NCBI GenBank assembly: GCA_963920525.1
Contig: OY986438.1
Coordinates: forward strand, 178,183,093 to 178,247,092
DNA from: Dichetophora obliterata
Taxonomy: Eukaryota > Arthropoda > Insecta > Diptera > Sciomyzidae
Direction: 5' to 3'
DNA: 64,000 bases
The position numbers and the translations under genes are program-made. Below, piece by piece: positions 1 to 8,780 of this stretch; positions within the stretch are counted from its first letter, which is position 1, and the number at the start of each line of letters is the position of its first letter. Below the pieces are notes generated by a model. It had not been told where the DNA came from and ran no database searches. It saw nothing but the letters and a program-made list of their open reading frames with translations.

Positions 1-142
1 CTCAAAGACTACTGATGAGGAATATGTAGCGATTTCCGAAACAGACTGTCTAGTCAGCTAAGTGATTGACTCTATACAGAGTTGTTGTTGTTGTTGTTGC
101 CTTCTTGAAAACTCACTTGATCTAAAGCTCATAATCTTAATT
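1..142 (+). repeat. Inverted-repeat family, copy A (right end, cut by the window start)
   Basis: This stretch is repeated base for base at 548-689 and, in diverged reverse complement, at about 25178-25330. It contains a (GTT)n run at 81-99 and ends in the motif GATCTAAAGCTCATAATC, which matches the terminal motif of the copy near 25178. It therefore looks like the right end of a short inverted-repeat (MITE-like) element whose left part lies outside the window. No coding potential is seen. Sequence 143-295 between copies A and B is AT-rich unique DNA. Confidence 0.6.
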
Positions 143-295
143 CATGTAATTATTCAATAGATCATAAAAACTAATTAACTTAACTATGGCAGAGCACGGC
201 CAAATAAGTTTAATTAATGTCAAATTAATTAAATAATCTAATAATTGATCGATTTTTCGGTCAAAGTCATGTGTAATTGAACATTTGGTTCAATC

Positions 296-689
296 TGGCG
301 AAGCAAAAAACTCGTTTCATTTCTATGGTGCATTTCGACAAACAATCGAACACCAATGAATATTGAAATAAATGAAGAAGCAACTAGAACAGATGGCAAC
401 CCTTGATAGAGTTGATGGCGGTGATCTAAAATGGCTTACTGCTTTGAAGTGTCATATGATTAGCAGCCATACAATTCATGAGAATGAATTAGAGGATCTA
501 CACATTCATATGATAGTTTAAACAGTGAGTTGATCACAGCTTAATCACTCAAAGACTACTGATGAGGAATATGTAGCGATTTCCGAAACAGACTGTCTAG
601 TCAGCTAAGTGATTGACTCTATACAGAGTTGTTGTTGTTGTTGTTGCCTTCTTGAAAACTCACTTGATCTAAAGCTCATAATCTTAATT
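296..689 (+). repeat. Inverted-repeat family, copy B
   Basis: Homology to the minus-strand copy at 25178-25755 starts near 296 (GGCGAAGCAAAAAACTCG) and runs to the shared right end at 689. The landmarks keep the same order: the ATTGGTGTTCGA region (here reverse complement), the GCAGTAAGC region, the ATCACTCAAAGACT block, the (GTT)n run and the terminal motif. Its last 142 bp are identical to copy A. The left terminal repeat seen in the 25178 copy is missing here, so this copy is probably 5'-truncated. Non-coding. Confidence 0.55.
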
Positions 690-696
690 TTTAAGT

Positions 697-1243
697 GTGT
701 AATTTTTGTTTAATAAGGCTGCCAACTCATGCTATGTTTTTTTAAGAGTTTTAGACATAATTTAACAGTGTTGGGGAGTCGCTGATTTAGAATCTGAAGT
801 CAGATTTTTAAAATTAAAAATGAGTAATAGGGTATTTTATTTTTACGAATTCGGTGCTGTCGCGAACACTATGTAAAATGGGTCGCTGAATCCGAATCTG
901 TTGTCAGAATTTCAAAATTATGTAATTTTTGTAGAATAGAGTTGCCACCTAATAATATGTAATATCAAGAGTTTTAGACATAATTTAACAGTGTTAGGGG
1001 TTAGCTTATTTAGAATACGGTGCGGGCGCGAACACCAGGTAAAAATGGGTCGCTGAATCCGTTGTCAAATTTCAAAATTACAAGAATTCAGAAAAATACA
1101 AAAAAAAAAATTAGGTAACAGCCCCATTAACCATATTGAATTTTAAAATTCTGACTTCAGATTCAAAATCAGCGACTCCCTAACACTGTTAAATGATGAA
1201 TAAAACTATTAAAATGACGTATTATTAGGTGGCAACAATGCAC
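697..1243. repeat. Composite repeat: two direct units plus an inverted terminal copy
   Basis: Unit 1 (about 699-920) and unit 2 (about 921-1080) are direct repeats sharing TGTAATTTTTGT, GAGTTTTAGACATAATTT, AACAGTGTT and GGGTCGCTGAATCCG. The segment 1141-1240 is the reverse complement of the start of unit 1 (AGTCGCTGAT, GAATCTGAAGTCAGA, then GTTGCCACCTAAT inward). The whole block is therefore an inverted-repeat element whose left arm is internally duplicated, as in foldback or MITE elements. No protein is encoded. Confidence 0.6.
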
Positions 1244-2682
1244 CCTCTTGAAAAACTTTGAATCTTGCTACAATTTCGATAGATTGAAATACTTTAAAAT
1301 AATCTCTTTAGATTCATCGACGACACTGTCGGTGAGACTCTTCACAAAATTTTGTTAAACATTAAAACGGCTGTACCTCAAATTTTTACCACAAAAAGAA
1401 CATTCATGAAAGCCACACAACAAATTATTACTTTACCTCAAGCAAACTTAGCTGTGACAGTGCGTGCGGAAAATTCATTTTCGCATGCAGCAGCAACATA
1501 TAAAAGAAAAAAAAAATATCAACATGAAAGTGTCGCCCTGTGGCAACGTCGTCGTCGTAATATATTTTCACAGCTAACGTTTGGTTTGGGTTTTATTGTG
1601 GCTCCGTATTCAGAACTTTTCTTGCTCTTTATATCTAACTAATGATTGTGTATGATGAAGAAAATGATGGCGATGATGATGATAGCTTAGGTGGTGGTAG
1701 TCCTTTTGATGGTGCTGGCGATGGTGTTGCTGATGAAGCTCCAATATAAAGCTGCGAGTGTTGAACATCATTCAGTCGGCGTGTCATAAAATACCCAAAT
1801 GGGATTACGTAGCACAGCTTAAATGAAACCGTAGCTAAGCTTAGCAAAAGATGGAACATATTTAGTAGGAGTACGTGTGTCCTTGGACTGTAATAAGCTG
1901 TAGCCGGTCACAGTACTATAAGATTATTAAAAAAAATCTTGGCTTAGCTGGAAAGCCAGAAAGTTTTAAATTAATTTACTTCTATAGCAAATAGACAATT
2001 TTAGTAAAAACTCCCCTTTGTGCAATTTTAGAAATTGTTTGCCATCAATTTGTGCAACATAAAAAAACACATAATCTTTTTAAACTTTACTAAATGCATT
2101 CAATTTTTAATGGTTTTGCTTTGCTTGAGCTTTATTGGTATTTATATGCAGTTTGTATAAATAATGGAAATAAAAGTCATTAAAAAGCAATAAAGGATAA
2201 CAATTAACACTTTCCGTTGCCACTAAAATGAAGGTAACAAGTTTTCGGAACTAGAAAAAAGAAATCTCAATTTTATTAATTTTACTGCATGCAGCTATTT
2301 TGCTTTGTTGTAATAAATGTAGTTAAATTTCATCTATACCAGCATGGAAAAAATGTTTTTAAGGAAAAGTTTTTATTACTAATCCTTCTGCAAAAACTAA
2401 TTTTTGGTTAAGAACTATTCGTAAAAAATCAAAAGAGAATCATGAAAAATTTTAAATATTGTTAATATGCATTTCATTAAAATCAACAACAGATTGCACT
2501 TATTTTGTGTAGATGCTTTTAGCTTAAAGTTTTTTGTTTTTTTAAATGAAATTAAATAATTTTTAACTTATGTTCAAAATTTTCTTTGTTAATTTTGGTA
2601 TTTTGCACAACTTCTACTAAACTGTGGTATTTTATGAATATTCCCTATATATGATTACTTACTTACTTACTTTACAAACCGG
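1244..2682. other. AT-rich non-coding stretch with a GAT microsatellite
   Basis: No recognisable gene. A degenerate (GAT)n tract lies at about 1655-1735. The 96-codon ORF at 1352-1642 has no recognisable domain and runs into low-complexity lysine/arginine codons, so it is not called. Confidence 0.5.
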
Positions 2683-3190
2683 TTATCCTCTTTTTGGTCT
2701 TATCAACGAAGACGTATCGTGGGAAGTCCTCTTCTGCGTTGACCACTGGTACATGATGAGCGATTTATAGAATGTGATTTTCGTTAGTCGAGAGAGGGCT
2801 CTGCTTCTCAATTGCCTAATAAGCCCAAAGTTATACCTGTTGGCAAGAGTTAACCTTCGTTTGATCTCATTGCTGATGTCATTGGTTGAGTTATTGCGGG
2901 ATCCCAGAAAGACGAAGTCCTTCACAACCTCGAAGGAGCTATTGTAACAGTAACGTGTGTTGAAAGACGCGGGACTGTTTGACTGTTGGCACCAAGTATT
3001 TCGTCTTACCTACATTTGCTACCAGATTCATTCGACTTGATTCTTTTTCTAATCTGGAGTATGCCGCACTGAATTCGCGCGAATTATGGCCAATGATATT
3101 GACATCATCAGCATAATACTCTTGTAGAATATTGTGCCACTACGTCTAAGACCAGCAGCCCGAATGATCTTCTCCAAATTTTATGCTATG
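2683..3190 (-). pseudogene. RTE-type LINE reverse transcriptase, C-terminal fragment
   Basis: Read on the minus strand from about 3190, this is the distal half of a non-LTR reverse transcriptase. It encodes the catalytic motif YYADDVNIIG near 3115-3085, followed by SAAYSRLEKES, GKTKYLV, then after a frameshift KDFVFLGS and EIKRRLTLANRYNFGL. This order (YADD, GKTKY, FxxLGS, IKRR) matches RTE/BovB-like elements, which pair it with an APE endonuclease. The fragment has at least one frameshift and a stop near 2940, so it is dead. The finger and palm N-terminal part is absent; a separate copy holding those parts lies at 6604-8780 on the same strand. Confidence 0.75.
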
Positions 3191-4370
3191 ATGGGTTTCA
3201 TAAAAAAAATTCTCAAAGTTCTAAAAGACCGTTTTACTGTTAAAGCTATCTATATGTCCTTAGTTTGAAATATTTCTGATTACTGCTAAACCATCTTGGA
3301 TCCATTCTATGCTGAATATTCTGATATCCAATTTCCACTGCAAATGTAGAAAAAGTATTTTCAGCAATTATTAAGGGTATTCATCTAAACGAGCAAAATC
3401 CTCGAATACAATGAAAACTATGCATTATTCCACCTTCGCAAATAGGCTGTCAAAAATCGTATGGAAAACATTTTGCACAAACCTAAAAAGTAATCATTTA
3501 AATTTTTCTTTATATAATTTTATTAATTGGCTTTTTCGCTTTCTTTGTTCTTTTTCTTGTTTTTTTTTAATGTTCATCAATGTTCAAAAATTGCACGAAA
3601 ATATAAGGTGCGTTCATGAAAGCTGCCACTTAAAATTTCACATTTTCACTAATGGGAAATTTTCGCTTTAAGGGTTACATATTCCCGAACTTTGTGGTAT
3701 TCTTAGAATAAAAGATTTCTTAAAAAATAATCCATAAAATTGTATAAAATTTAATATATTAACAAAAAAATAAAAACAAAATTAACACGTCAATTTACGA
3801 AAATGAATAAATCAGATTTTAAAAAGAGAAATAAAAGCAAAATATGATAAAATGCTGCTCAGAAGTGTGTGACAGTGGTTTTTTTCTAATAGCTGAGGTC
3901 AGCTCAGCTGTGCCAGTGTCAAATGAAAGGACCACAAAATTCCACAAATAAAAAGAACAGCACAGTTTTTCAGTTAAATTTAATTTCTTTATTTATAACT
4001 TCGTCTTAATATAAACTTATTATACTTATTGCAGTGCAGTACAGTGTGAGTCAGAGTGAGTGCTCGTCGATGACGGTTGAAAGCTACTGTTGTATATCGG
4101 TAGTCGAGAGAGGGCTTTAGTGAATCGGTATCGGTTAACGGTAATCGTTAATTGCTGTCGTTAATCGTTGTCGGTAGTCGGTGTCGGTAATCGGTGCCAT
4201 ACGTCAACAGGAAGGCTGAAAATAACGCTAATGCTCCTTGAATATTCATAAACAAAAGATAATAGCAACGAGGATAGGCAGAGGTCTTGGTCGATGAGTC
4301 CAAATGAGGACCCTCCAGGATCTGGCCTATTAATAAGATTCAGGTAACAAAACCAAGGGAATGATTAAAA
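3191..4370. other. Non-coding stretch with degenerate TCGGTAATCG repeats
   Basis: No gene recognised. Between about 4093 and 4196 the sequence is a degenerate short repeat of the type GGTAATCGTT / GGTAGTCGGT / GGTAATCGG. The block 3890-4370 is less AT-rich than its surroundings and leads into the hairpin repeat array, so it may belong to the same unclassified element. Confidence 0.4.
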
Positions 4371-4720
4371 GTGTGCCGCCTCTGGTGGCTGCGAACCAGA
4401 ACTGGTTTGCTCCAGAGGAAGAAGGCACACAAAAATAAAAAGTGTGCCGCCTCTGGTGGATGCGAAGCAGAACTGGTTTGCTCCAGAGGAAGAAAGCACA
4501 CAAAATAAAAAGTGTATCGCCTCTGGTGGATGCGAACCAGAACTGGTTTGCTCCAGAGGAAAGAAGGCACGCCGAAAACTTACCGTGTGTTGACTCTGGT
4601 AGATGCGAATCAGCAGTGATTTGCTCCAGAGAACGACACTAAAAAAAATCAAAAAAATGTGTCTACTCTGGTAGATGCGTACCAGAGATGATTTGCTCCA
4701 GAGTTCTGCGCACAGAACCG
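4371..4720 (+). repeat. Tandem array of five ~70-bp hairpin-forming repeats
   Basis: Units start at about 4371, 4442, 4512, 4585 and 4659 (spacing 70-74 bp). Each unit carries CTCTGG about 32 bp before CCAGAG, which can pair as an outer stem. An inner stem AACCA/TGGTT with a four-base loop lies between them. Unit 4 changes the inner arms to AATCA and TGATT, so pairing is kept by changes on both sides; unit 2 has one mismatch and unit 5 pairs poorly inside. The outer stem is unchanged in all five. Spacers between hairpins are A-rich. ORFs here are by-products of the repeat. The array's role is unknown. Confidence 0.75.
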
Positions 4721-6044
4721 GAGTCCAACTCTTTGAGCTTACCTAAAAAGAATGCTGACTTGGTTGGTTTTGTGCCGCCCTTTTATATTATGTGGTGTGA
4801 AAACCAGTTAGGAATTATATGTTTGCCGTGTGTATTGCTGTAGTGTATTATTTGAAGCTACTCTTTTGTGTTATTTTGTCATAAGTATGTGTGTTTGTAT
4901 CTAGCGTGTGTCTGTGTGTATCGTTTAGTGACGGGTGCAGTAGTTAGGTATTTGCTGTCGCTGTTATTTTGTCATAAGTAAGTATTGTGTGTCGGTATGA
5001 TCAACAGCTGCAATATGATATTTAATGTTATTTATATAGTTATAATGATAATTATAAAGCTTAAGTTATAATATAACAATTATTTTAATTATTTTAAAGA
5101 TTAGTAATAATGAATTGTATTTGTGATGTTTGTAACGTCATGTTACAAGTGCAAATGCAATAAAAAGTTTTTTTAACACTGCTTATTGTATTGCTTATGT
5201 CTTTGTAAATTAGTTGTTTTTATTATTTTCATTTGAATATATTTAAAAAAAAAATAAAGTACTTCCAATAAAATTCAAGTTGCTTCATTTTTTTGTGTTA
5301 CAGTTTTTATTTGAAAATACAGGTTCTTTTTAAAGTTTACTGTTAAAAAAAAAATCAGGCAACGCTGGTCTTGGCCAATAAACAAGGTAATACTATAACA
5401 ACTATTTTAATTTTCATTTAATTCTATCAATATAGATAAATTTTTTTAAGTTGATATTAATAGTGTTGGAAATTCATTTATCTTAAATTGTAGTTATTTA
5501 ATATAAGTAATATATATTAAATATGAATAAAGGTATATAAGTAAACCTTTCAGTTATTTAAGAGATGCCTTTTTTCACCGAATCTGCTTAATATATGTTA
5601 TGATTTGAAAAGTTCTAGCACTATCTACCACTATTATCACTTATTTACTTGTTCATAATAAATTTATTTACCCAGATTTCTCTTCCTCGAACTTAATCTA
5701 AAAACTAAAAAAATTTTCATTCAGTCGTTAATTACGAGTAGGAGAAACTGCGGTATGTAGTGTTGTTCGTTATATTCCATTGAATTGTACGAATTTATAT
5801 CTAGGCAATAAATTTCAATAAATGATTGACTTTTAAACGCACTTTTTACGTAACCACAACACTATATATACAGGATGCCTCAGATCAACGTTTCAATCTG
5901 GCGCTGGTTGGGCCAAGACAAAAAAAAAATTATATTAAGCGATAGTATAGCAAAAAATGACATTCATAGGTGTCATCAGTTTTAATGCAATAACTTAAAA
6001 AGTATTACAGATAGTAACCTTTTTGAAACGGTTTTTAAAGCTTT
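4721..6044. other. AT-rich non-coding stretch
   Basis: No gene recognised. A short phrase GTTATTTTGTCATAAGTA occurs twice (about 4872 and 4963), and T/A homopolymer runs are common. Nothing else stands out. Confidence 0.4.
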
Positions 6045-6388
6045 TTAATTAATTAACTGTTGTGGCGGCCGTAACCTCTAAGCTAAAGAAAAGCGGTAGC
6101 CCGTGTTCAATTCTAGCTCAGACAGAAAGTTTTTCAATTGAATTAATTTTTCTGTTTGGTCGTCACCTCTCTGCAGACAATGGCAAACTTCACAGTGTAA
6201 AAATTGCCATGAAAGTCTTCTTGAGAAAATAAGCCGTTCGGAGTCAGCATAAAACACGTAGATCCAGTTCTCGATCATTTGTATTCAAATATTGAATAAC
6301 ATTCACAACACAATTGATCAATAGAAGCTAGGTCAAAGTCCTTCCAAGGGCTAAAAGCCAGTTTATTTTTTTTATTAATTAATTAACT
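6045..6388 (+). mobile_element. tRNA-derived SINE, copy 1 (promoter-deleted)
   Basis: The body at about 6059-6374 matches the copy at 52985-53319 along its length: AGCTCAGACAGAAAGTTTTT, GTCGTCACCTCTCTGCAGAC, AGCCGTTCGGAGTC, ACACAATTGATCAATAGAA and the 3' end CCAGTTTATT. The tRNA-like head has lost roughly 20-25 bp containing the A box, and its B box reads TGTTCAATTCT, so this copy should not drive RNA polymerase III transcription. It is flanked by a 14-bp direct repeat TTAATTAATTAACT at 6045-6058 and 6375-6388, a target-site duplication (low complexity, but the length supports LINE-type integration). The ORF within it on the minus strand is spurious. Confidence 0.8.
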
Positions 6389-6603
6389 AATATCTTTTAA
6401 AATTTTTTTGATACATGGAATAATTTATAGCAACTTAAATATAAAAAATATGTTTTTTATATTCTTTTTTTTCTTTAAGCTCGTTTTACATAAAAAAGTT
6501 CTAATTTACATAAAAAAGTTAAAAAAATTGTTATTCTGATGCAGTCTTAATCTCCAATATTTCATTAAGCGGCTTCAACGTACAGTAACAAATAAGAGCG
6601 AAT

Positions 6604-7134
6604 TAATTTGTGCCACTAAGTCTCAGACCAGCAGCTCCGATGATCTTTTTTTATCATAAGGTTTAAAAAGTCGCTTGATAAGGAATCACCTTGTCTGAAA
6701 CCTCGTTTGGTAACAAATGGTGGGGAGAGCACTGGTGTTGCTCAGTGTTATCCAGCAAAGTCGTATGAGGTTTGCAGGAATACCAAACTCAGACATGGTG
6801 GAGTGCAGGTGTCCCCCTATTGGGCTGTCGTAGGCGGCTTTGTAGTCGAAAAAAAGATGAATTGTGTCGACTTGTTTTTCTTGAGTCTTCTCCAAGGTTT
6901 GTCGTAGCGTGAAAATCTGGTCGATGGTGGACTTTCCAGGTTTGATTCCACACTAATAAGGTGTGTAAAAACGCTCGGCAGGACCTTATATGCGATATTA
7001 AGAAGGATTATCCCACGGTAATTGGCACTAATAGAGGTATCGCTTTTCTTGTAGATTGGGCAGGCACACTGAGATTCCAATCGTTCGTAATACATTCTTC
7101 CGACTATATTCTGCATAGAAATTAGTGAATGCAT
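6604..7134 (-). pseudogene. Reverse transcriptase N-terminal half, RTE-like
   Basis: Minus-strand translation shows PIYKKSDTSISANYRGI and LLNIAYKVL (RT blocks 1-2), then in a second frame EKQVDTIHLFFDYKAAYDS (block 3 with the first catalytic Asp), then LHSTMSEFGIPANLIRL and a terminal stretch equivalent to LEKIIRAAG. The RT is split over frames and ends before the YADD box, so no active enzyme can be made. It lies directly downstream of the endonuclease domain in element order. Confidence 0.75.
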
Positions 7135-7623
7135 TTAAATAGAGCTTCGCCTCCGTTCTTAAACAGCTCAGCAGGTAAGACATCAGCTCCCGCGGCTTTG
7201 TTATTTTAAAACCGAGCTATAGCTGTCAGAACTTCATCATAGTTGGGCAGCGGAGCCTAGACGCTGTCATCCGTAATAAGGGCTTCCGTAATATCATCTT
7301 TATTAGCGGAATTGTTGTCAGCGTCACCATTTAGAAGCTTAGAGAAGTGTTCCCTCCATAACGTCAGTGTACTCTGGACATTTGTCACTGCATTTCCGTT
7401 TTCATCCTTGCAGGAAGAGGTACCGATTTTAAAACTTTATTTTTTCGAAAAATTTTTGGGCCTCGTTCCTGTCACTATGCATCTCCTGTTCGGTGAAAAT
7501 ACGTCTCTCTTCTCTCCTCTTCTCTTTGTATTGCTCCTTAGCAGCACGCTTTACAACTGACTGCAGGGTGGCCTTGTAGGCTGCGTCTTTCTCTACAGTG
7601 GCGTCGTGAAACTCCTATTCGTA

Positions 7624-8640
7624 CTACTGGTTCCGGCGAGGACGGTGGTAGCCAATCACCTCTTTAGCAGTCGCACGTATGAAGTTGAAAATGTGTGTCT
7701 TCTGCGCGCATATATCATCGATTGGAGGAGTGCTTTGAAGCAGGAGTAATAGTCGAGTGGCAAAAGCTTCGGCTGTCTGTTTCGATTGCAGCTTGTCGAC
7801 GTCTAGCTTTTTCTGTGTAGGGTTTCGTGTATTCTTAGCTGTGTACAGATATGTACGGATCGTGGCTACGACAAGATAGTGATCCAAGTCAATGTTTGCA
7901 TCACGGATCGTGCGTACATGCAATACACTGGAAGAGTGACTTCCGTCGATCAAAACGTGATCAATTTGATTTTTGGTTTTTTGATCAGGAGACATCCAGG
8001 TGGCTTTATGAATATTGAGATGCTTGAATCTAGTGCTACTTACGACCATGTTTCGTGCTGCGGCGAAGTCAATCAGCGTTTTCCGTTATCGGAGGTGTTG
8101 TCGTGGAGGCTGAACTTTCCGACTGTTGCACCAAAAATATTTTCCTTGCCCACCTTAGCGTTGAAGTCACCAAGCACGAATTTTACGTCATGACGGGGGC
8201 AGCGCTCGTAAAAAAATTCCTTGGTCTCATCGTCCTTGTCTTCTGTCCGAGCGTGCGCTTATATTAGGCTTATATTAAAAAAATTAGCCTTGATGCGGAT
8301 TATGCAAAGACGGTATGTATCACAGATTCATTCACAGGTATGAATCACAGAACATGGGGGCGTAGTCTCTTGCCAACTACAGTTCCGCATCTAAAATCGT
8401 GCTTTTCCGCATGGCCGCTATAGTAGATATCACAGGGTGCATGCCGAATGCAACCCTGTCCCTTCCATCGCATTTCTTGGATAGCAGTGATATCAGCTTT
8501 GTATCTTTCTAAGACATCAGTCAGTTGGATAGAGGCACCTTCCCAATGAAGTGTTCGGACATTCCAGGTGCATATCCGTAAATCATTATCAGTTTTTCGT
8601 TTGCGGAAGTTGTCATCAGATTTAGGGATCAGTTTCTTCT
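7624..8640 (-). pseudogene. APE-type endonuclease domain of RTE-like LINE
   Basis: The minus-strand translation begins near 8580 with ICTWNVRTLHW, the first conserved block of AP-endonuclease-like LINE nucleases, then ITAIQEMRWKGQG (catalytic E), then after frame changes LGDFNAKVG near 8180 (catalytic D/N). It continues with IDFAAARNMVVSSTRFKHL, NQIDHVLIDG and ANIDLDHYLVVA (terminal catalytic D-H) in the open segment 8049-7624. The in-frame part is 141 codons. At least two frameshifts and a stop near 8360 break the domain. The family cuts target DNA to prime reverse transcription. The sequence is typical of the craniofacial-development-protein-2-like copies often found in insect annotations. 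Confidence 0.8.
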
Positions 8641-8780
8641 TTTCTTAGTTGTTTTCATTGAAATGGGTTTTTACGGGTGGGCTTCAAATCCGACGCACAA
8701 CCTTTTTAAAGCCAAAGGGCCCGCTGCTCAGATTAACCTCCAAGCTGAAGGTTGTCAGTTTTGACCTAGCCCATTAGGTT

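Larger units (their letters stand above)
6604..8780 (-). mobile_element. RTE-type LINE, 5' two-thirds (endonuclease and N-terminal RT)
   Basis: Read on the minus strand, the element runs from the endonuclease (about 8640-7620) through a linker to the first half of the reverse transcriptase (about 7134-6604). It stops just before the YADD motif. The last ~45 bp (6608-6655) are also present, diverged, at 3133-3180, where the remaining part of an RTE RT begins. Reading frames are broken many times. The 5' region 8650-8930 has no coding content I can assign. Endonuclease and RT together nick target DNA and copy the element RNA at the nick (target-primed reverse transcription). Confidence 0.75.

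Noticed and set aside
1352..1642. 96-codon plus-strand ORF
   Set aside because: No recognisable domain, a lysine-rich low-complexity middle and no supported neighbours; the length can occur by chance.
4099..4118. TAGTCGAGAGAGGGCT shared with the RTE fragment at 2786
   Set aside because: Only 16 bp with no flanking similarity; taken as chance or a very short fragment.
4340..4652. ORFs through the hairpin array, and a possible CRISPR-like array
   Set aside because: The ORFs exist only because the repeat length lets frames stay open. The units lack unique spacers of equal length, and the organism is a eukaryote.
3133..6655. A 45-bp target duplication around 3.4 kb of inserted DNA
   Set aside because: The two 45-bp copies are diverged and too long for a target duplication; they are homologous RT sequence.
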